Source of the DNA: Phialocephala subalpina
Lineage: Eukaryota; Ascomycota; Leotiomycetes; Helotiales; Mollisiaceae
Direction of reading: 5' to 3'
Length of the DNA: 64,000 nt
NCBI GenBank assembly: GCA_900073065.1
Contig: FJOG01000047.1
Span: 304,018-368,017, forward strand
Below the pieces are notes generated by a model. The model made no database searches. It worked only from the letters and a program-made list of their open reading frames with translations, and was not told the origin of the DNA. Each line of letters starts with the position of its first letter. Within the stretch, counting starts at the first letter, position 1. Position numbers and translations under genes: made by a program. Shown piece by piece: positions 21,765 to 35,600 of this stretch.

Positions 21765-21894
21765 TACCGTAGAAATTGGATTATAAGACCATAGTCTTAT
21801 ACGGTTTTGTCTGTCTGAGGAAGGTTGGGACCTGATCTTATATCTCAGAGGGTCTTATACAAAAACATGGTCTTATAATCTAATTTCTACGGTA
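21765..21894. mobile_element. 130-bp MITE
   Basis: Terminal inverted repeats of about 28 bp: TACCGTAGAAATTGGATTAT at the left and, on the other strand, TACCGTAGAAATTAGATTAT at the right, both followed by AAGACCAT. One mismatch lies inside the arms. The ends are TA, suggesting a TA target site (Tc1/mariner-like). No coding capacity. Confidence 0.75.
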
Positions 21895-22479
21895 GTATGC
21901 CCTAGCATAGTGCCAAGCATTAGACACCTGTGTTTCTAGGGCGCGAAACATGTATTATGACAAACAAGAGCTTTAGGGGCATGATAGCTTATTACCGAAG
22001 GGCACTGATGTCTTTGTTTCAGCGCATCACAGCCTGTAGCCATGGCACTGTGGCCCTACATTTCTCATTGAGGCTGAAAGGGAAGCTTTGATTAGTGAAT
22101 AATTTGAAAGATTTCATTTTCTCTGGCCCATCTCATGAAATATAATCAAATTCGGTAAAAGCAGCCAATTTCGAGAAAATATTGTACTTTTTTATGAAAT
22201 GACCCGCATTAGGAGTTGACCGTCACAGATGCCTCGGGCATCAATAGGGAAAATTCCGCCTTGCCACGTCGCAACCCCTCAGCTCGACAACAAACACCCA
22301 ACTCCAGCTCACCACATCCTATCATTCATTCTCATCCCAAATATCATTTTCGCCCTTTGAAATTTTCATAACCGGTGTGTCTAACAAGGTTAGCCATCGA
22401 TTCATGACCGAGGCTCGGGGCGGCTTACGATAAAAGCACGCTGCATGTGACGCGAGATGGCTGCTGGTCGAGATCGAAT
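21895..22479. other. intergenic
   Basis: No gene recognised. Confidence 0.4.
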
Positions 22480-22649
22480 TTATTGGCCGTAGCCTGTCAC
22501 GGTGTCAATTTTAAGCTTCTCTGAGTGCCCAATGATGCAGAGGATATGATGTTCGTACCTGGATCGCCTGGCTGAGGCTGAGGCTTGGGTTTTGGCTTTG
22601 GTTCTTCTGCCTTGCATTGCTTTTGAAGGGTCTGTTTTTGTGGCATCAT
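22480..22649 (-). CDS. possible 43-residue Lys/Pro/Gln-rich peptide
   Basis: ATG at 22647-22649 starts a frame with EEPKPKPKPQPQPGDP. A short intron 22521-22558 (GTACGA...CTCAG, 38 nt) would join it to EKLKIDTVTGYGQ and a TAA at 22480. The protein looks like a soluble micro-protein. The frame is also open upstream to 22847, so a longer N-terminus is possible. The intron is unusually short and no family is recognised. Confidence 0.3.
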
Positions 22650-23491
22650 GTTGTTCGATTTTTGCGATTGTTGTGAAGGTGAAGGAATCGCCTTTAGGAC
22701 TATTGATGGTTGTAATGATAATGTTTGGGATGATTGTTGATGTCGAGGAATCACATTACGAGAGTTCACGAATGCAGCACTTATGTATCCTACATAGTCG
22801 CGATCAACTGCGGTGCTTTCAATCCAGATGGACCTCTTCAAATTCACACAATCGCATTTCCGATCTTCTTCCTCGATGACGAAGTGTGCGAAGAAGCATC
22901 TTCTCTAGAAGCTTGAGTATCGCTTTCTTGTGATAGCAAAGGATTCGAGTGCACTGCGTTCGTGACGGCCTCAAGGGATGATTATCCGGTTCAATCATGA
23001 TTCCAATCAGATCGCAGTGCTGCAACTAGCAATCGCAATCCATTAGGACATCGCTTTTGCGTGTTGAAGTAAAATCTGCCTTTCAGTACGCCCTACTGAA
23101 TCGCTCATGTGGCAGCTGGCAGTTGCTGTGTTGGCTCTGTTTGGCGGGTGGCTACTCATTTTTAGTGGCTGCCAGACCAATAAGGCTAAAATGAGGCTGT
23201 TGTTCACAATGCCCGCTGGGTTTTCACAAGCACAGCACTTGCCGCATGATGGAAGTGCTTCAGAACGCAAGTGCTTTTCAGATTTTTAGCTACAGCTGGG
23301 GAGATTTCAAGTTGTATCATGTGCAGGTGGGCATCATGTGCCCTCACCGGACCCGTTTTTCACCCGCTATCACCAACAAAAGGACTACTCGTTCCCATGG
23401 AGTATTGAGAATACCTATAACTGGACTGTTCATCGTTTTCTCTTCTTTTCAATTCTTCATTCTTCTATACGAGTGTTGTTAATCAAGGAAC
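22650..23491. other. intergenic
   Basis: Upstream region of the zinc-finger gene; no supported gene. Confidence 0.4.
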
Positions 23492-26267
23492 ATGGAACTT
23501 TGCCAGCAACCTACTGGCAGTGAGCGGTCGACGAGCAAAGATAGTAGTGTATCTTTGGGTTTCACAAAACCTGCTGCATGCGGTCTTCCAATCCAAGTAA
23601 AGCACCTACGAAGTGCACCGGAAGAGGTTGAATATGATTCGAAAAGTGTACAGCTTCCTTCTTTGACAGACGGCTCGTCAAGGTCCTCATCCATCTGCTC
23701 GGAGCAGATTACATCTTTATCCAGGAGTTTCTCGGCAGGATCAAACAACATAGAGTATAATTCGTGTGGTTGTAACTACGGTGCCTGGGTACCAGAAGAT
23801 GAGACTGGATCGCTTTCCCATCGAACGGGCAGCCCGGCCCCATTGCCGCGGTCAACTGTTTCCAGGTAATGTGAAACTGCGCCCTTAACACCTCCAAATA
23901 TTTTCGATGTCATGTTCTGACAGTCTGGAATCATTCAGGAATTTGCAACCTTCGGCAAGAGTGCCTACAGATACAGTTGATCTTCTCGGCCTTGAAGATT
24001 GTGGGCCGCAGCAAGGGTCGGAGTCACCCGAACAGTTGTCCAAAACCGCCTGCCACGTACACGCACGACATGCATCCACGAAGGCACCCTGCCAAAAGAT
24101 TGTTTCTTCCAGCGAACCTACGGCAATGGAATGCTCAGACATTCGAAAATCGAAATCAATTGCACCACACTCAGCTATTGACTCCGAGTCGAGTGATAGC
24201 AGCGAATCGGAAGATGAGAGCGACGACGACGACATCGCCAGAGATGATTGGAGCGGGGCAAACGATAATATCGAAGCTGCTATCTACCAATCAGTATTTC
24301 CGGATCTGAAGCTTGCTGCCTATTTGATCTCCAACATGTATTCGACGATAGTCCTTAGTTCAACGAAAAAGATCACCAGGAAAGTCAGCTCTTGGCAAGA
24401 GCAAATCACCACCTGCGCGACTGATTCGGGAGCTACAACCAGTACTGCGAAAGATACTTCTCCAAATATATCATCTAACACAGGCACCGGAGCAAGTCCA
24501 AAGCACGATAGGTGTCCTAGCTCTCCTGACGACAACATTGGTGATGATGAAGACGACGATGCTGACGAAGGCCGACGGAAAAGACTCAAAGAGAAATCTG
24601 TTGACAGCGGGTCGGAGTTCCCAGAACAGAGATTGGCCTGTCCTTTCTTCAAAAAAGATGCCTTGAAATATTCGGTTCTAAGTAGCAAACACTACAGGGT
24701 ATGCGGAGGACCGGGATGGCTGACAATTCCGCAATTGAAGTAAGTCTCCTCAACGAAATTGGCCTCGTCACGAAACGCCCAAGTTTAACGAGGAATGTAG
24801 GGAGCATCTCAAACGAGTACATTATCCCGTTCAATGTGAACGATGCTATGCCATCTTCAAGTTCAAAAGAGGAGAGCGATCCTCTGCAGTCTCTGAACTT
24901 GCATCGCACCGCCAGCAGGAAGAGCGTTGTCCTCGACTACCGGACTCTCTCAAAGAAGGGATAAGCGATGCTGAATGGTCTCGCTTGAGCGAAGAGAAGA
25001 AGAATCGTAAAGGCAAAGATGCTACGCCGGAGAAGCCTCAAAGCGCAGTTGACAAGTGGAAAGAGATATGGATCATACTGTTTCCGACAATTGAAGCACC
25101 ACAGACACCATGTAAGTGAATTCGAGGACCGAAAGATGTGCAACTGATTTTAAAAAGGGTACGATACTCTCTTACCCGACGAAACACCTCCATCTCCCTC
25201 CCAGGGACTAAACCATTNNNNNNNNNNNNNNNNNNNNNNNNNNNNNNNNNNNNNNNNNNNNNNNNNNNNNNNNNNNNNNNNNNNNNNNNNNNNNNNNNNN
25301 NNNNNNNNNNNNNNNNNNNNNNNNNNNNNNNNNNNNNNNNNNNNNNNNNNNNNNNNNNNNNNNNNNNNNNNNNNNNNNNNNNNNNNNNNNNNNNNNNNNN
25401 NNNNNNNNNNNNNNNNNNNNNNNNNNNNNNNNNNNNNNNNNNNNNNNNNNNNNNNNNNNNNNNNNNNNNNNNNNNNNNNNNNNNNNNNNNNNNNNNNNNN
25501 NNNNNNNNNNNNNNNNNNNNNNNNNNNNNNNNNNNNNNNNNNNNNNNNNNNNNNNNNNNNNNNNNNNNNNNNNNNNNNNNNNNNNNNNNNNNNNNNNNNN
25601 NNNNNNNNNNNNNNNNNNNNNNNNNNNNNNNNNNNNNNNNNNNNNNNNNNNNNNNCTCGAGGTCTCGGAACTGGTTTTCGCGGCCAAGCTTTCTGCCATC
25701 AAAGCTGCACATTCGGACGAGCATCTCAAAACAATGTTGCTTGATTCAGTTCGGAAAGCATTCCAAGCATGGGGCTCGACATTCAATGTTGCCGCCAACG
25801 ATACCACGACGGACTCGCTATCCTCTGGATCGTGGCAGCGTGTAGCCAACTCTCTAGCCCCACCTTCACATGAGGAATTGTCGCCGTGTACAGCCAGCAC
25901 TCATCTGTTCCCCAATCTCAACATCGGTACCCCGAATCAGCATTCTGCTATCCGGACGGCGACCATCCCAGCTCCATCCGATGTCAACATGGAACGAACC
26001 CTGTCGCCAGGCGCTGCATACTCAATGCCCCCCGTCTCTGGCAACTTCCCTTTCGACGCAAATCTCGCGGGTCGGTACCCTCAAGCTGCGTACTCGAACT
26101 CTACTCCTAGTCTCGCGGGTGCTAGGTGGTCATCACAAATGGATGGCTTGCAGTTTGATAACGGGTTTGATATGTCGACGTACCAGCCGGCCAATCACAG
26201 TATGCCGAATCAATGGAGCGGCCAGTATCCCGCGACGAACTTTCCGCGATTCGGGGGAGCTCCTTGA
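23492..26267 (+). CDS. C2H2-like zinc-finger protein, interrupted by an assembly gap
   Basis: Exons 23492-23865, 23924-24739, 24801-25111 and 25158 onward; introns are 46-61 nt and all phases match. The N-terminal 380 residues are low-complexity and acidic (SSDSSESEDESDDDD). The core domain LACPFFKKDALKY...CGGPGWLTIPQLKEHLKRVHYPVQCERC is the fungal zinc-finger module with Cys/His spacing like C2H2, and KEIWIILFP follows. After the N run the same gene continues as SELVFAAKLSAIKAAH and ends FPRFGGAP at TGA 26265. The exon frame before and after the 438-N gap does not match by exact length, so the gap size is nominal or hides an intron. It is probably a nuclear regulator; its targets are unknown. 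Confidence 0.85.
25218..25655. other. assembly gap (N run)
   Basis: 438 undetermined bases inside the last exon of the zinc-finger gene. Confidence 1.
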
Positions 26268-29200
26268 AAGCTTCTCATTGCACTTGCTTCGCGGTTCGAC
26301 CATAGACGACTTCCTCGAAGCGTGTATTTGATGTGTTCTGAAAGTATTAGTCGTTGGAAGTATAGAGTTCGTCATGGAAGATTTTTATTTATTGTATCAC
26401 GTGTTTCTTGATTTTTGCTGTCGTAATTGCAGATTGATTGGATTTCCTTGAGTTTTGTTTCATTCCTTGACGTTTGTTCCTCTTACTCTTTGGCTTTCGT
26501 CGCGACACTTTGTTCCTACTGGGGTTGATTTTGTACTTCGTTTTCGTCTGTGGAATTGTCCTCTCCTTACCACGTCTGATTTCTTACCTAGCAATAGTAT
26601 AATTAATGTCATAATACCGGATACGAAAAAAAGAGGCCAAGGCGACAATGCAAATGTTGATGTGAATATTTGATATTCTGGGAAAGAATTTTAACGGTGG
26701 GTGAGCTCCTTTTAAGTGATCGCATAGGATTCTGAGGCGTTGCGTTGACGCAACACAAATCCACAAGGCGACGATAAGATGCCAATTTTGATCACAGGAA
26801 GGCAAAATGCTTGGAATTTCGAGATAAAGAATGCTTAATCTCAAGAATAGATCAAGAAGTGGACGTTTCCTTCGAACAACGTAATTCGTGTCCACAAGGC
26901 GATGATGCGAATGATCTGAATGCTTGATGTTCCTGATAAAGGGGGAGTGGGGTGGGTGATAAGATGTTTCGAAACTCTGTCTTCGCATGAACCAACCACT
27001 CAGCCACTTAGCGTCACCATCTTGACCCACATTTGATTATCGTGAGGAGAGCGGGGAGGTGGAAAATGGGGAAGAGGTACGAATATGGCTGAGCATTCCA
27101 CTTTTTAGGAGATATTCGTGCAATCTGATCTGAAGATTGGGGAGGCTCGAAATAGAGACTTCGTGATTGGTAGCCCTGCTACCGTCTTGCTGCCACGCGG
27201 ACCAGTGCTCAACCACAGTCGTGGTGGGCCTATGAAGTATTCGTGATTGGTTATCGGACGAAATAATTCAAGGTACTGAGATAACAGGAAGCTTGCATCG
27301 AAGCCACGAGGTGCTTAACCAGGGCTTTGAGTAAGTGCAACCATCTGTGCTAAGATTCAACCTCCGATGCAGGGTCGCGAAGCTTGTTTGGAGTTCAGAT
27401 GAAGGACGAGCAGGAAGATGGGACAAGAATAGATATGCAAGCGCAGTGAAGAGCAAACAAGCTTTCGAAACATTTTGACTCCTTGTGATAACGGCATGCA
27501 TGTGCGGTAAGATCGAATGTCCGATGCAGCACCATGCAGGCCTGCGAAGCTTGTCTGCTGTAGTATTCAGGACCTGGAGATGAAGGAGGAGAAGAACGAA
27601 TGAATGCAGAGGGATAAGCTTTTGAGACAGTTGATAGAGGTATTCTTGGGTCTTGAATCGCAAATCCCGGCTTTGGTAAGGTTGAAGGCTCGATGCGTGG
27701 ATCAAATTTTGTTAAGTTCGAGGTAATAGGACACTTCGAAGCCTGGAGGGAACGAGCGACGGCAGAAATGGAGCATGTGCGAAAGAACCAAGCTATCGAT
27801 TAATTCATTTCAACAGGGTGAGGATGTAATCCTTCTTTTGATAGTGTTCGTCCGGGATAATTGAGGATGAGCGTCGCTCGGTGCCGAAGAGAAGAAGCTT
27901 GTTTTTGCGCTTGTTTGATGAGATGTCACTGAACATCCTCGTTCATGGTTTGCTAGACATCAGAACCGACTTGGCCCTGACGATGAGATGAACAACTTCA
28001 TCATTCCCACCGTCATCTACCAGACCTAGGAGACTCGAAGAAGGAACCGTGAAGTTTTTCGAGTCCTTCCCACTGAAACAAAGCCACTCCCGCTGGATGT
28101 CACCATCCTTCCCCCACTGCACCGGTTCAGGATCAAAGCTTGTTCAAACATGAGATGAAATGATGACATTCAAGCCACCGTCGCAAAGACAAACAATAGC
28201 AACTGCTAGGAAAATACATCACTTTCATAGCCGTTTCAAATCTAGCCATCTTCAGGATGCGGGGGAGATACCCCAACAACTGGCCAGACCGTTCGACCGT
28301 GGCGGTTCGGTACTGTCAAAATCGCCGATTGAGTTCGAACCCATGAGTGAATAAGTAAAATTAGAGACATCCCACATGGTCGCCATCTGCGCAAGGCTGG
28401 ACCCGAGAGAAAAAGGTGAAGAAGAACCGGTCCTGGAGTAGATCAGGGCGACGGTGTTTCATCGGTGAAAATGGAGCTATCGCCGAAATTTCATCATGCT
28501 AGAATGCCAAGAATAGTAATTGAAGAGGGCAGAGTGGACAGATGATGCGGTCAACAGATGAGAGACGTTGTTATTGAGATATTCGCATCAGATAACTTAG
28601 TGACCATTAACGTTGTCAGATCCACTGGTGGGTATGAAGTCGTCATGAGAATTGAGGCTCATCAATCAGCTGACGTTCAGCGCCCCAGGATATGAGGACC
28701 GCATCGAGAAGCAAGAGTGGCTCATGTTGCGGCGGCGTGGCGCTTGAGGAAATGAGTAAGTGTATTCCTTGATATCACTGGACATGTGGATATGGGTTGT
28801 CGTCGATCAAAGCAAATCCTATCGAGGAGAAGGAGGTGAGGTTCAACGGGCGGCTGTCGGGGTTCTTGTTCACCGATGTCCAGACAGCACTCTTCAGTGG
28901 ACTCGCTTATTAATTTCCAAGCGCCAAATCAGTTCTTAGTGGCTCGCTTCAGTGCTGCCTCAGGCTTCTCGTATCATCGTTCCCCTGTCACATCGGGTCT
29001 GATACGCTCAGAGCTTCACTCTCTCACAACGCTTGTTTTAACCACCCCTCGACCTCGACATCGCCACGCTCTTCTTCACCACTTCTTACACTTCAGCAAC
29101 CAGCCCATGCTTCACAGCCAAGACTACGTAACTCGATCCCTCTCCACCCAAGACCTTCCCACCTCTCACGGAGCGTGTTGCCGTTTAGAGTTGCTCCTGG

Positions 29201-29900
29201 ATCCTGGCCTCAACAGCCGTGCGGTGGATACAGTCAAAGCTTGGCTCACTGTTCCGAACACCGCTAGGATGGACGACAGCTGCTCTGTCTCAAGGACCCA
29301 TCCAGCACGGTTTCATTCATGCCAAAAGGCTCGCTTCATCGTCAATCTCCCTACGCTGGGCTAGAATGGGCAGACCTGGGTGGACTCGTTCTGTGCTTCG
29401 TCCCCATTCGGCGCCAGTATCCGACAATCGTTGTCACGAAGTATGCCTGGGTCAGGCCAGCTTGGTCTTGACCCGTATCAGACCTCGAGAAGTTCGTTTC
29501 TCCGTGTCTCGAGCACTGCCATCACACCATGATTCCCCTCAGAGGGTTTGAGTGCGGCGTGATCTCCTTTGGGTTGACGAATACTTCCAATGAACGCATG
29601 ACTTCCCTCCTACCGAAACTTTTCTAGGCCTGTTCGCCGAATCCTGCCCTTCGATTCTATTCTTACTTTCATTCTCTTCTACCTACCACACTTTCTAATT
29701 CATCGCTGCGCCAAACAAAACATTATCTGGTGCCTTCCTCCCACTTTGACTTTTGGGCAGGCCCCTTCCCTATTCTTACCTTCTCTTCCTTCCTGTCGGT
29801 TCTTTTCTTTCTGTGTGGACGTTGCCAATCGAGGCAGGCACGACAGACATCACATTCATTCAACCTTCGACCGCAGGACGGAATCCTAATCATCAAAACC
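26268..29900. other. 3.6-kb region without a recognisable gene
   Basis: Contains degenerate repeats: TCCACAAGGCGAYGAT at about 26758 and 26891, and two diverged copies around 27345-27460 and 27500-27620 sharing CCGATGCAG and GCGAAGCTTG. Open frames on both strands (for example 26584-27030, 27268-27705 and 28876-29364) have no domain, no codon signal and no splice support that I can see. It may hold long UTRs or non-coding transcripts. Confidence 0.35.
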
Positions 29901-30900
29901 ATGTTGGCCCTTACTTCTCTTCTTCTTATCAGCCAGGTGTCGGCGGGAGTTCTCAATGCAGCGCATATGGTCAGGAGGGGTGCGGAATTCGAGGAAAGCA
30001 TGAGGAGATACGTGGATGCTTTGGTGGAACCGATTGAGCGAAGGCAGACGCCAACGATACCGACGACGGGAATCAATGCGACGGAATGGGATGCGCAGAC
30101 ACAGGCCGCTTGTACGACATCTCTGGAGGCATTGAACGGTGTATCGAGCAATCCATCGGGAATGGCAGTCTGCTATAACCTGCCGTACTTGGACAACAGC
30201 ACTGGTGTTTTCGAGGCGGATCTGCGGTTGTATATGATTGCTGCTCCTTCAGGAACTTTCGCCGGTATCTCCTCGAGCAATGTGCAGGTTGGATTGGCAT
30301 ACAATGGAGCAACCGTTTCTGCAGTCAACGCCTCGTCACTGAAGAAGCGATCGGACGCCACATCTCTGATCTCTTGGCCAAGAGCGGTCGAGGTAGCGAA
30401 GAGAGCCACTGTCCCAACACTGGTTCAATCATACGCTTTCGTTGGACAAGTAAACCAGAACCTCCTGACCGCCAACATGGGAACGTACGTATATCAAACC
30501 CCGGTCCTCGAATCCCACTAACGTCCGCAGTGCCGCTCTCCAAAAAGTCCTCGTCCCAACAGTCACCCTCACAGGAACCGACGGCACTGGCGCACAAGTA
30601 AACACCTCCCTCTCCTCCGACGAAGCGACCTTTGTATCCGGCGTCTTCGCCGCCCAAGTCACCGTAACAAAATCGCAAGTCATCCCACCGATCCAAACCC
30701 TCGTCGTTGCATCCGATGCTCCATTCGTGGTCCCTGGATTGAACATCTTGATTGTGCCTATTGGATTGATCATTACGAGTATTTGGACCGTGTTGTTTGT
30801 TGGTACGATTGCGTATGGAACAGTCGGACGAATGCAATTCAGGGAACAATACAGAAGGAGAGCAGCGAGAGCCGAGAAGGGTGATTTGGCACGCATTTAA
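29901..30900 (+). CDS. predicted type I membrane protein, fungal hypothetical
   Basis: Intron 30485-30530 (GTACGT...CGCAG) gives 317 residues. MLALTSLLLISQVSAG is a signal peptide. The lumenal part has two nearby Cys (AACTTSLEAL, MAVCYNLPYL), several N-x-S/T sites, and possible Kex2-like sites at EPIERR and SLKKR. Near the C-terminus, from about residue 260, is one strong TM segment (NILIVPIGLIITSIWTVLFV) followed by a basic cytosolic tail (REQYRRRAARAEK). Unknown family; the layout suggests a cell-surface or secretory-pathway membrane protein. Confidence 0.75.
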
Positions 30901-32694
30901 ATGACGGTACATGATGCGGAGTTGGGTGGTGGAGATGGAAGGATGGATGGAACGAACAGAACGACTTCATTTCGTTATACCATATAGAATTTTTTTGTCA
31001 TAATGCTTGATTGCATCGTCTGGAGACGTTCGGGTATTGTTGGGATGGATGGGTATTGGGAGGAAGGCATGTTGTATTTAGTATGATGGGGGATACGTGG
31101 GCAATGGAGATAGGTATCAGTAGAGGCAAGATCGTTTTTGTGCTCTCTCCTTGATGGAGTCTTTCGACTGTATACAATCCAATTCAATCAGATACTCTAT
31201 CAAATACCACTCGTTATGGACTTCAATGTCCGTTTAAAGGCAGTTGCTTGGATTCACGATTGTGGTAATGCTAATGTTCGGACAGTAGTCACACTCTCTC
31301 TTCTCCCAAGCTTCTTGGTCATGGCAAGGAGAAGCAATTTGGGACAATGTTCATCAATCATTTCTCAGAGGTCTTGGTGATGACTGTTCGTTTGTCATTG
31401 GTCTTCTGCAACAATACCAATGTTCGAACATTTCTCAGACATCCCTCCTCCCGAAATTGTTCGTCTAGGAGAAAGGTACAAGGAGACAACAATTCCTTCT
31501 TGGTGCTGTGCTTCGACTGGTTACTCATATCATGTCGTCAGATAATACCTCGACTCTCATCGAAAAAAACGCTCTCCAGCTTTGCCATCTACAATTCCAC
31601 CCTTCTGTCACCACCATCAACATCTCGCACCTTGATGTCTATCGATTCTTCAATCCGATCCTCGAGACCCAACACGATTGAAGAAGGGAATCATTTGTTT
31701 TGTAGCCATAGAAACAAGTCCTGATTTCAGATTGGTGAGATTGTAAGTATACCGCACCGATTAATGCGAGGGATGGTGTTTCTTGGCTTTGGTGACGTTT
31801 CGAATGCGAGGGATGTCCTCATCGTGGCGCTGAGGCGGCTCTTGAGATCTTGAGTTTCGTACAGAACTTCATGAAGCTCCTGCAGCAATATACGCTCTCA
31901 GTTTGAGCATCATATCTGCCGTATCGCGCCATTTCTAGGGCAAGCATGAACCGGATTGATGATATTTTTAAAATTGCTTGAAGCCCAAGAAGAGGTGGTC
32001 GTCTCGGGTGCGATGATCGTAAAGACACAGGGATGCTCAGCGCTATTCTGCTTCTAGCCCCCTCACTGACGTGCATTTGCGTTCCACCTCGCCAACCAAC
32101 AACCTTCTCGCAAACGACACCGACAACGCATCACCGCCTCTCGTCCCCTCTTTCTATATACATCACAAAATCTTATGTTCCTATATGCAATTGCGTTTCT
32201 GATGATGATATTCCCATTCTTTCGCGCTCGCCTTCTTTCACCAACAAACTGATTGTCCAGCATTTCCAGGCATGAACCTGTCTGTTTCAACGGTGGACGT
32301 CGGGTTTATGCGTGTGTTAGGGAACGAAGCACGATTGGTTTGAATCCCATGCATATCAGCTCGAATAATGAGGGATGTAGGTAAGGATGGAGATGTATGC
32401 GAGGGGGGCATGGGTATGCCTTCTATGTGATGGATGGATGTTGTCATCGTAAGGTTGATGTGTTGTTCTCTTTTCTCTTTTTTTTATCGTCTGAACTCTT
32501 CTCCATATCTCTGTCTCCTCTGTTTCTTTGGCCTGGTTGCTGTCAATTGAAGGTGGGATTTGTTTATTTATTTACTGTTGATTGAAGGAAGTGGATAGGG
32601 AGGTATAGTATATCTGCCACGACGCATAGGGACTGGATTGGATTGGCCACCAAACAGCACACCAAGAGAAACAAGAAGAGAATAACATTGAGAG
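30901..32694. other. 1.8-kb intergenic region
   Basis: Two weakly similar segments near 31270 and 31410 share AATGTTCGRAC. There is no supported coding sequence. The last few hundred bases are probably 5' UTR and promoter of the following large gene. Confidence 0.35.
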
Positions 32695-35600
32695 ATGGAG
32701 AATCCGAGTAGTAAGGTGGCAGACCTAGTCACCCTCCTCCACACAAATATCGACTCCATCCACGCCTGCATAAACTCCCTCTCCGACACCACCTCCCACG
32801 ACGCCGAACTCGAACGCCTCGAACAAGAACGCGAGGAGAAGATCGCTGCTCTGCGGCAACAGCACGATGAAGCTGTCAAGGCGCTCGCGGATCAGCGGCA
32901 GAAAGAGGCAGAGGAGTTAGAAGCGAAGCGGAAACAGGAACAAGCAGATCTTGAGGAACAACGGAGGATCGAGTATGAGGAACTCATGGCTCGCAGACGG
33001 AAGGAGGATGAAGAGAGGAAAGCTAGGATGGAAGCAGAGGAGGCAGAGCGTGAGAGGTTGAAGAAGGAGGAAGACGAGAGAAGAGAGAAGGAGAAAGAGG
33101 AGAGTGAGAGGACGTTAGCGGAAAAGGTTGAGGCTGAGCTGGAGAAATTGGAAGATGAGATGGAGAGGAAGGTTGAGGAGGGGAAGAAGGCGCTCAGGGA
33201 TTTGGATGAGAAGCGGAAGGTGAGTTCCCAATTTTTCTTGGAGGCGGCAGGGAGGGTACATGAGAAGATGGGAAAGGTGGAAAAGGAGAGAATATGGCTA
33301 ATAGTAAAAAGGCGATCAACGCCCAAATTGACGCGGCACTCAATACCCCGACCGTTATTCCGGAGATAAGGTTCAGGAGTAGGGCGAAGACATTGAGTAG
33401 GGCGAGGGCGGATACTGTGATTGATGGCGGGAAAAAGGAGGAGCCTGCCAGCATTACAGAACCTGCAGTTAAGGCCAAGGACGTCGCGGCAGAACCAGAG
33501 ACAAAGCCTGAGGAGGAAGCACCGGTTGAGCAGAAGGATGGGCCATCGTCAGAACCAGAAGTGCAGGCTCCAAAAGCTGACGAGACACCCACCAGCGCTA
33601 CTTCTGAAGAAGCTACACCAAAGGAACAAGGGCATTCTGCTGAGCTAGAAGCAAATCATACCGAGGCTGTTGAAGCAGAGTCGAAAGATGCACATGTTGA
33701 GGACCCTGCGAAGCATGACGATGTCCCTGCCCTGTCTGAATCCGATCCACAAACCAAGGAGGTCTCTGAGGAACCAGCTTCGGATTTTCCTAAGGCAGAT
33801 GACATCCCGACTGAGATAAAGAAGGATGTCGATTCAGAAGACCACCATGACACTGCGGCAGAGAATTTGACTTCGGATCCGGTCCAGCACGACGCCGCTC
33901 CAACAATTCCCCAAGAAATCGCTCCAATTGAAGCCAAGGAAGAGTCTACAGGGCCAGAATCGGCGGAGTCTCCAGCTGCAGCGAGCGCTCAGGTTGAACG
34001 TGAGGAGGAGCATGTACCTAGCGCACCCGACTCAGTTGGCAAAGATGGATCAGAACATGTCGAGGGACCAACCCAAAGCAAAGACATTGAAGCAAAGGCA
34101 CCGTCTTCTGACAAGCCTGCTGCTGATGAACCTTCTGTCCAGGATGAGGAGCGCCACGATTCGACACCGGAAACTGTACCAGAAACTCACCAGCTCGAGA
34201 AGCCAAAGGAAGAGCTTGCGACGGGCCGAGAGATATCTCCCGAGGAATCGAAGGACGACCTTCCGGCCGAGCAACACACTGAACGGCCCGGTGGCATTGA
34301 TAGCCACGAACATCCTTCGGAAAACACACATACAGATAACCATACTGAACAGCCAAAGAATGAGCCGGTCAATGAGCCAGAGATCTCCCACCATGAAGAC
34401 GAACATCCTCCAGCTAATCAGCACACGGAACAGCCGAATGGCATCGATACCCATGGAACTCATCAGGAAGAGGGAGAATCAGAGCATGATGACTATGCTG
34501 AGCCACTAAACAGTGCTACCATTCAAGATGCTCTTCTGGAAGACAAGTCTCTCTACCCATTCGATGATGATGAACCACATTTGGTATCTCGAGACGACGA
34601 TGACCACAATTCCGAGCATGAGGATCAGGACGAACCCGAAGACGCAAGTCAAACGAACCATTTCCACGAAGCCTTGAAATCCGAATTTGCAGACTTGAGT
34701 CTGCGTACTCCCCCTCTCAATGTCAAAGAGAATCCGATAGAAGATTTGAAGGAGTCAGAGGCAACGGTAGCTCAGCCAGAGATCTCAAAACATGAGTCTG
34801 GCGCTGATACTGCAGCAGTGTCAGGAAACGAACTGCCAGATGTGCAGTCGGATCGAGGCGCGGACGCAGATGTTCGGGATGATGTTGGACAATCTGTTGG
34901 TGAGGGCGAACATGAGGTTGAGGTGAAGAATAAGCTGACGGATGAGATTCTATCTCATTCGCTTGAGGATTACGTATCAGAGGAGCATCACGAGCATCTA
35001 GCTGAGGAGGCATTCGAACCAGCTCACGGGAAAGAGGAACCTCAACAAGTCTCCGAGATCGTTGAGTCAGAACCACCCTATCTACATATTGAGCCTTCAT
35101 CTGACGACACGATCTCAAGAGATGTCAATGAGGCGGAAGAGCCTGGAAAGCACGATCAGGGTCCAAATAAGGAGCATGGGCACGACGACGATGCAAGAGT
35201 CACGCCTTCCGAGGTCCGCCAAGCATACTTTGGATCGGGGACCTCTCTTTCTATGGATCCCCCAGCCTCAGATGCCCCACACGTAGCTGAAGAGGCTGTA
35301 TCCAATGACACCCCAGCCAAGAATATCGAGGAGCCAGACGCTGCTGCTAGTGAATCCCATATTGAAGCAACCCCAGAGCCAGAAAGTCACGAGGAGCCCG
35401 TGACAGTGTCCTCATCTGCACCGCTTTCTTTGTCTACGGGACAAGATATATCTCGAATGGCTACACCCGAGCCTCCCCGTGAAGGCTTGGGAGAGGCTAG
35501 TAGCACCTTGGCTGTCGCGCCAGAGACACCTACATCAGGTCATTTCGCCCCCCATGCAGAGCTCGTTGAGTCTTCAAAAGGCGAGCCTGAGGTCAATGCT

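Noticed and set aside
26584..27705. Minus-strand frames of 148 and 145 codons
   Set aside because: They cover degenerate repeats and AT-rich DNA and show no domain; probably chance.
28876..29551. Two overlapping plus-strand frames of 162 and 110 codons
   Set aside because: Composition is His/Ser/Arg-rich, they overlap each other, and no motif or intron links them.
32568..33326. Long Ser/Phe-rich minus-strand frames opposite the coiled-coil exon
   Set aside because: Expected antisense shadow of a GAG/GAA-rich coiled-coil coding sequence.
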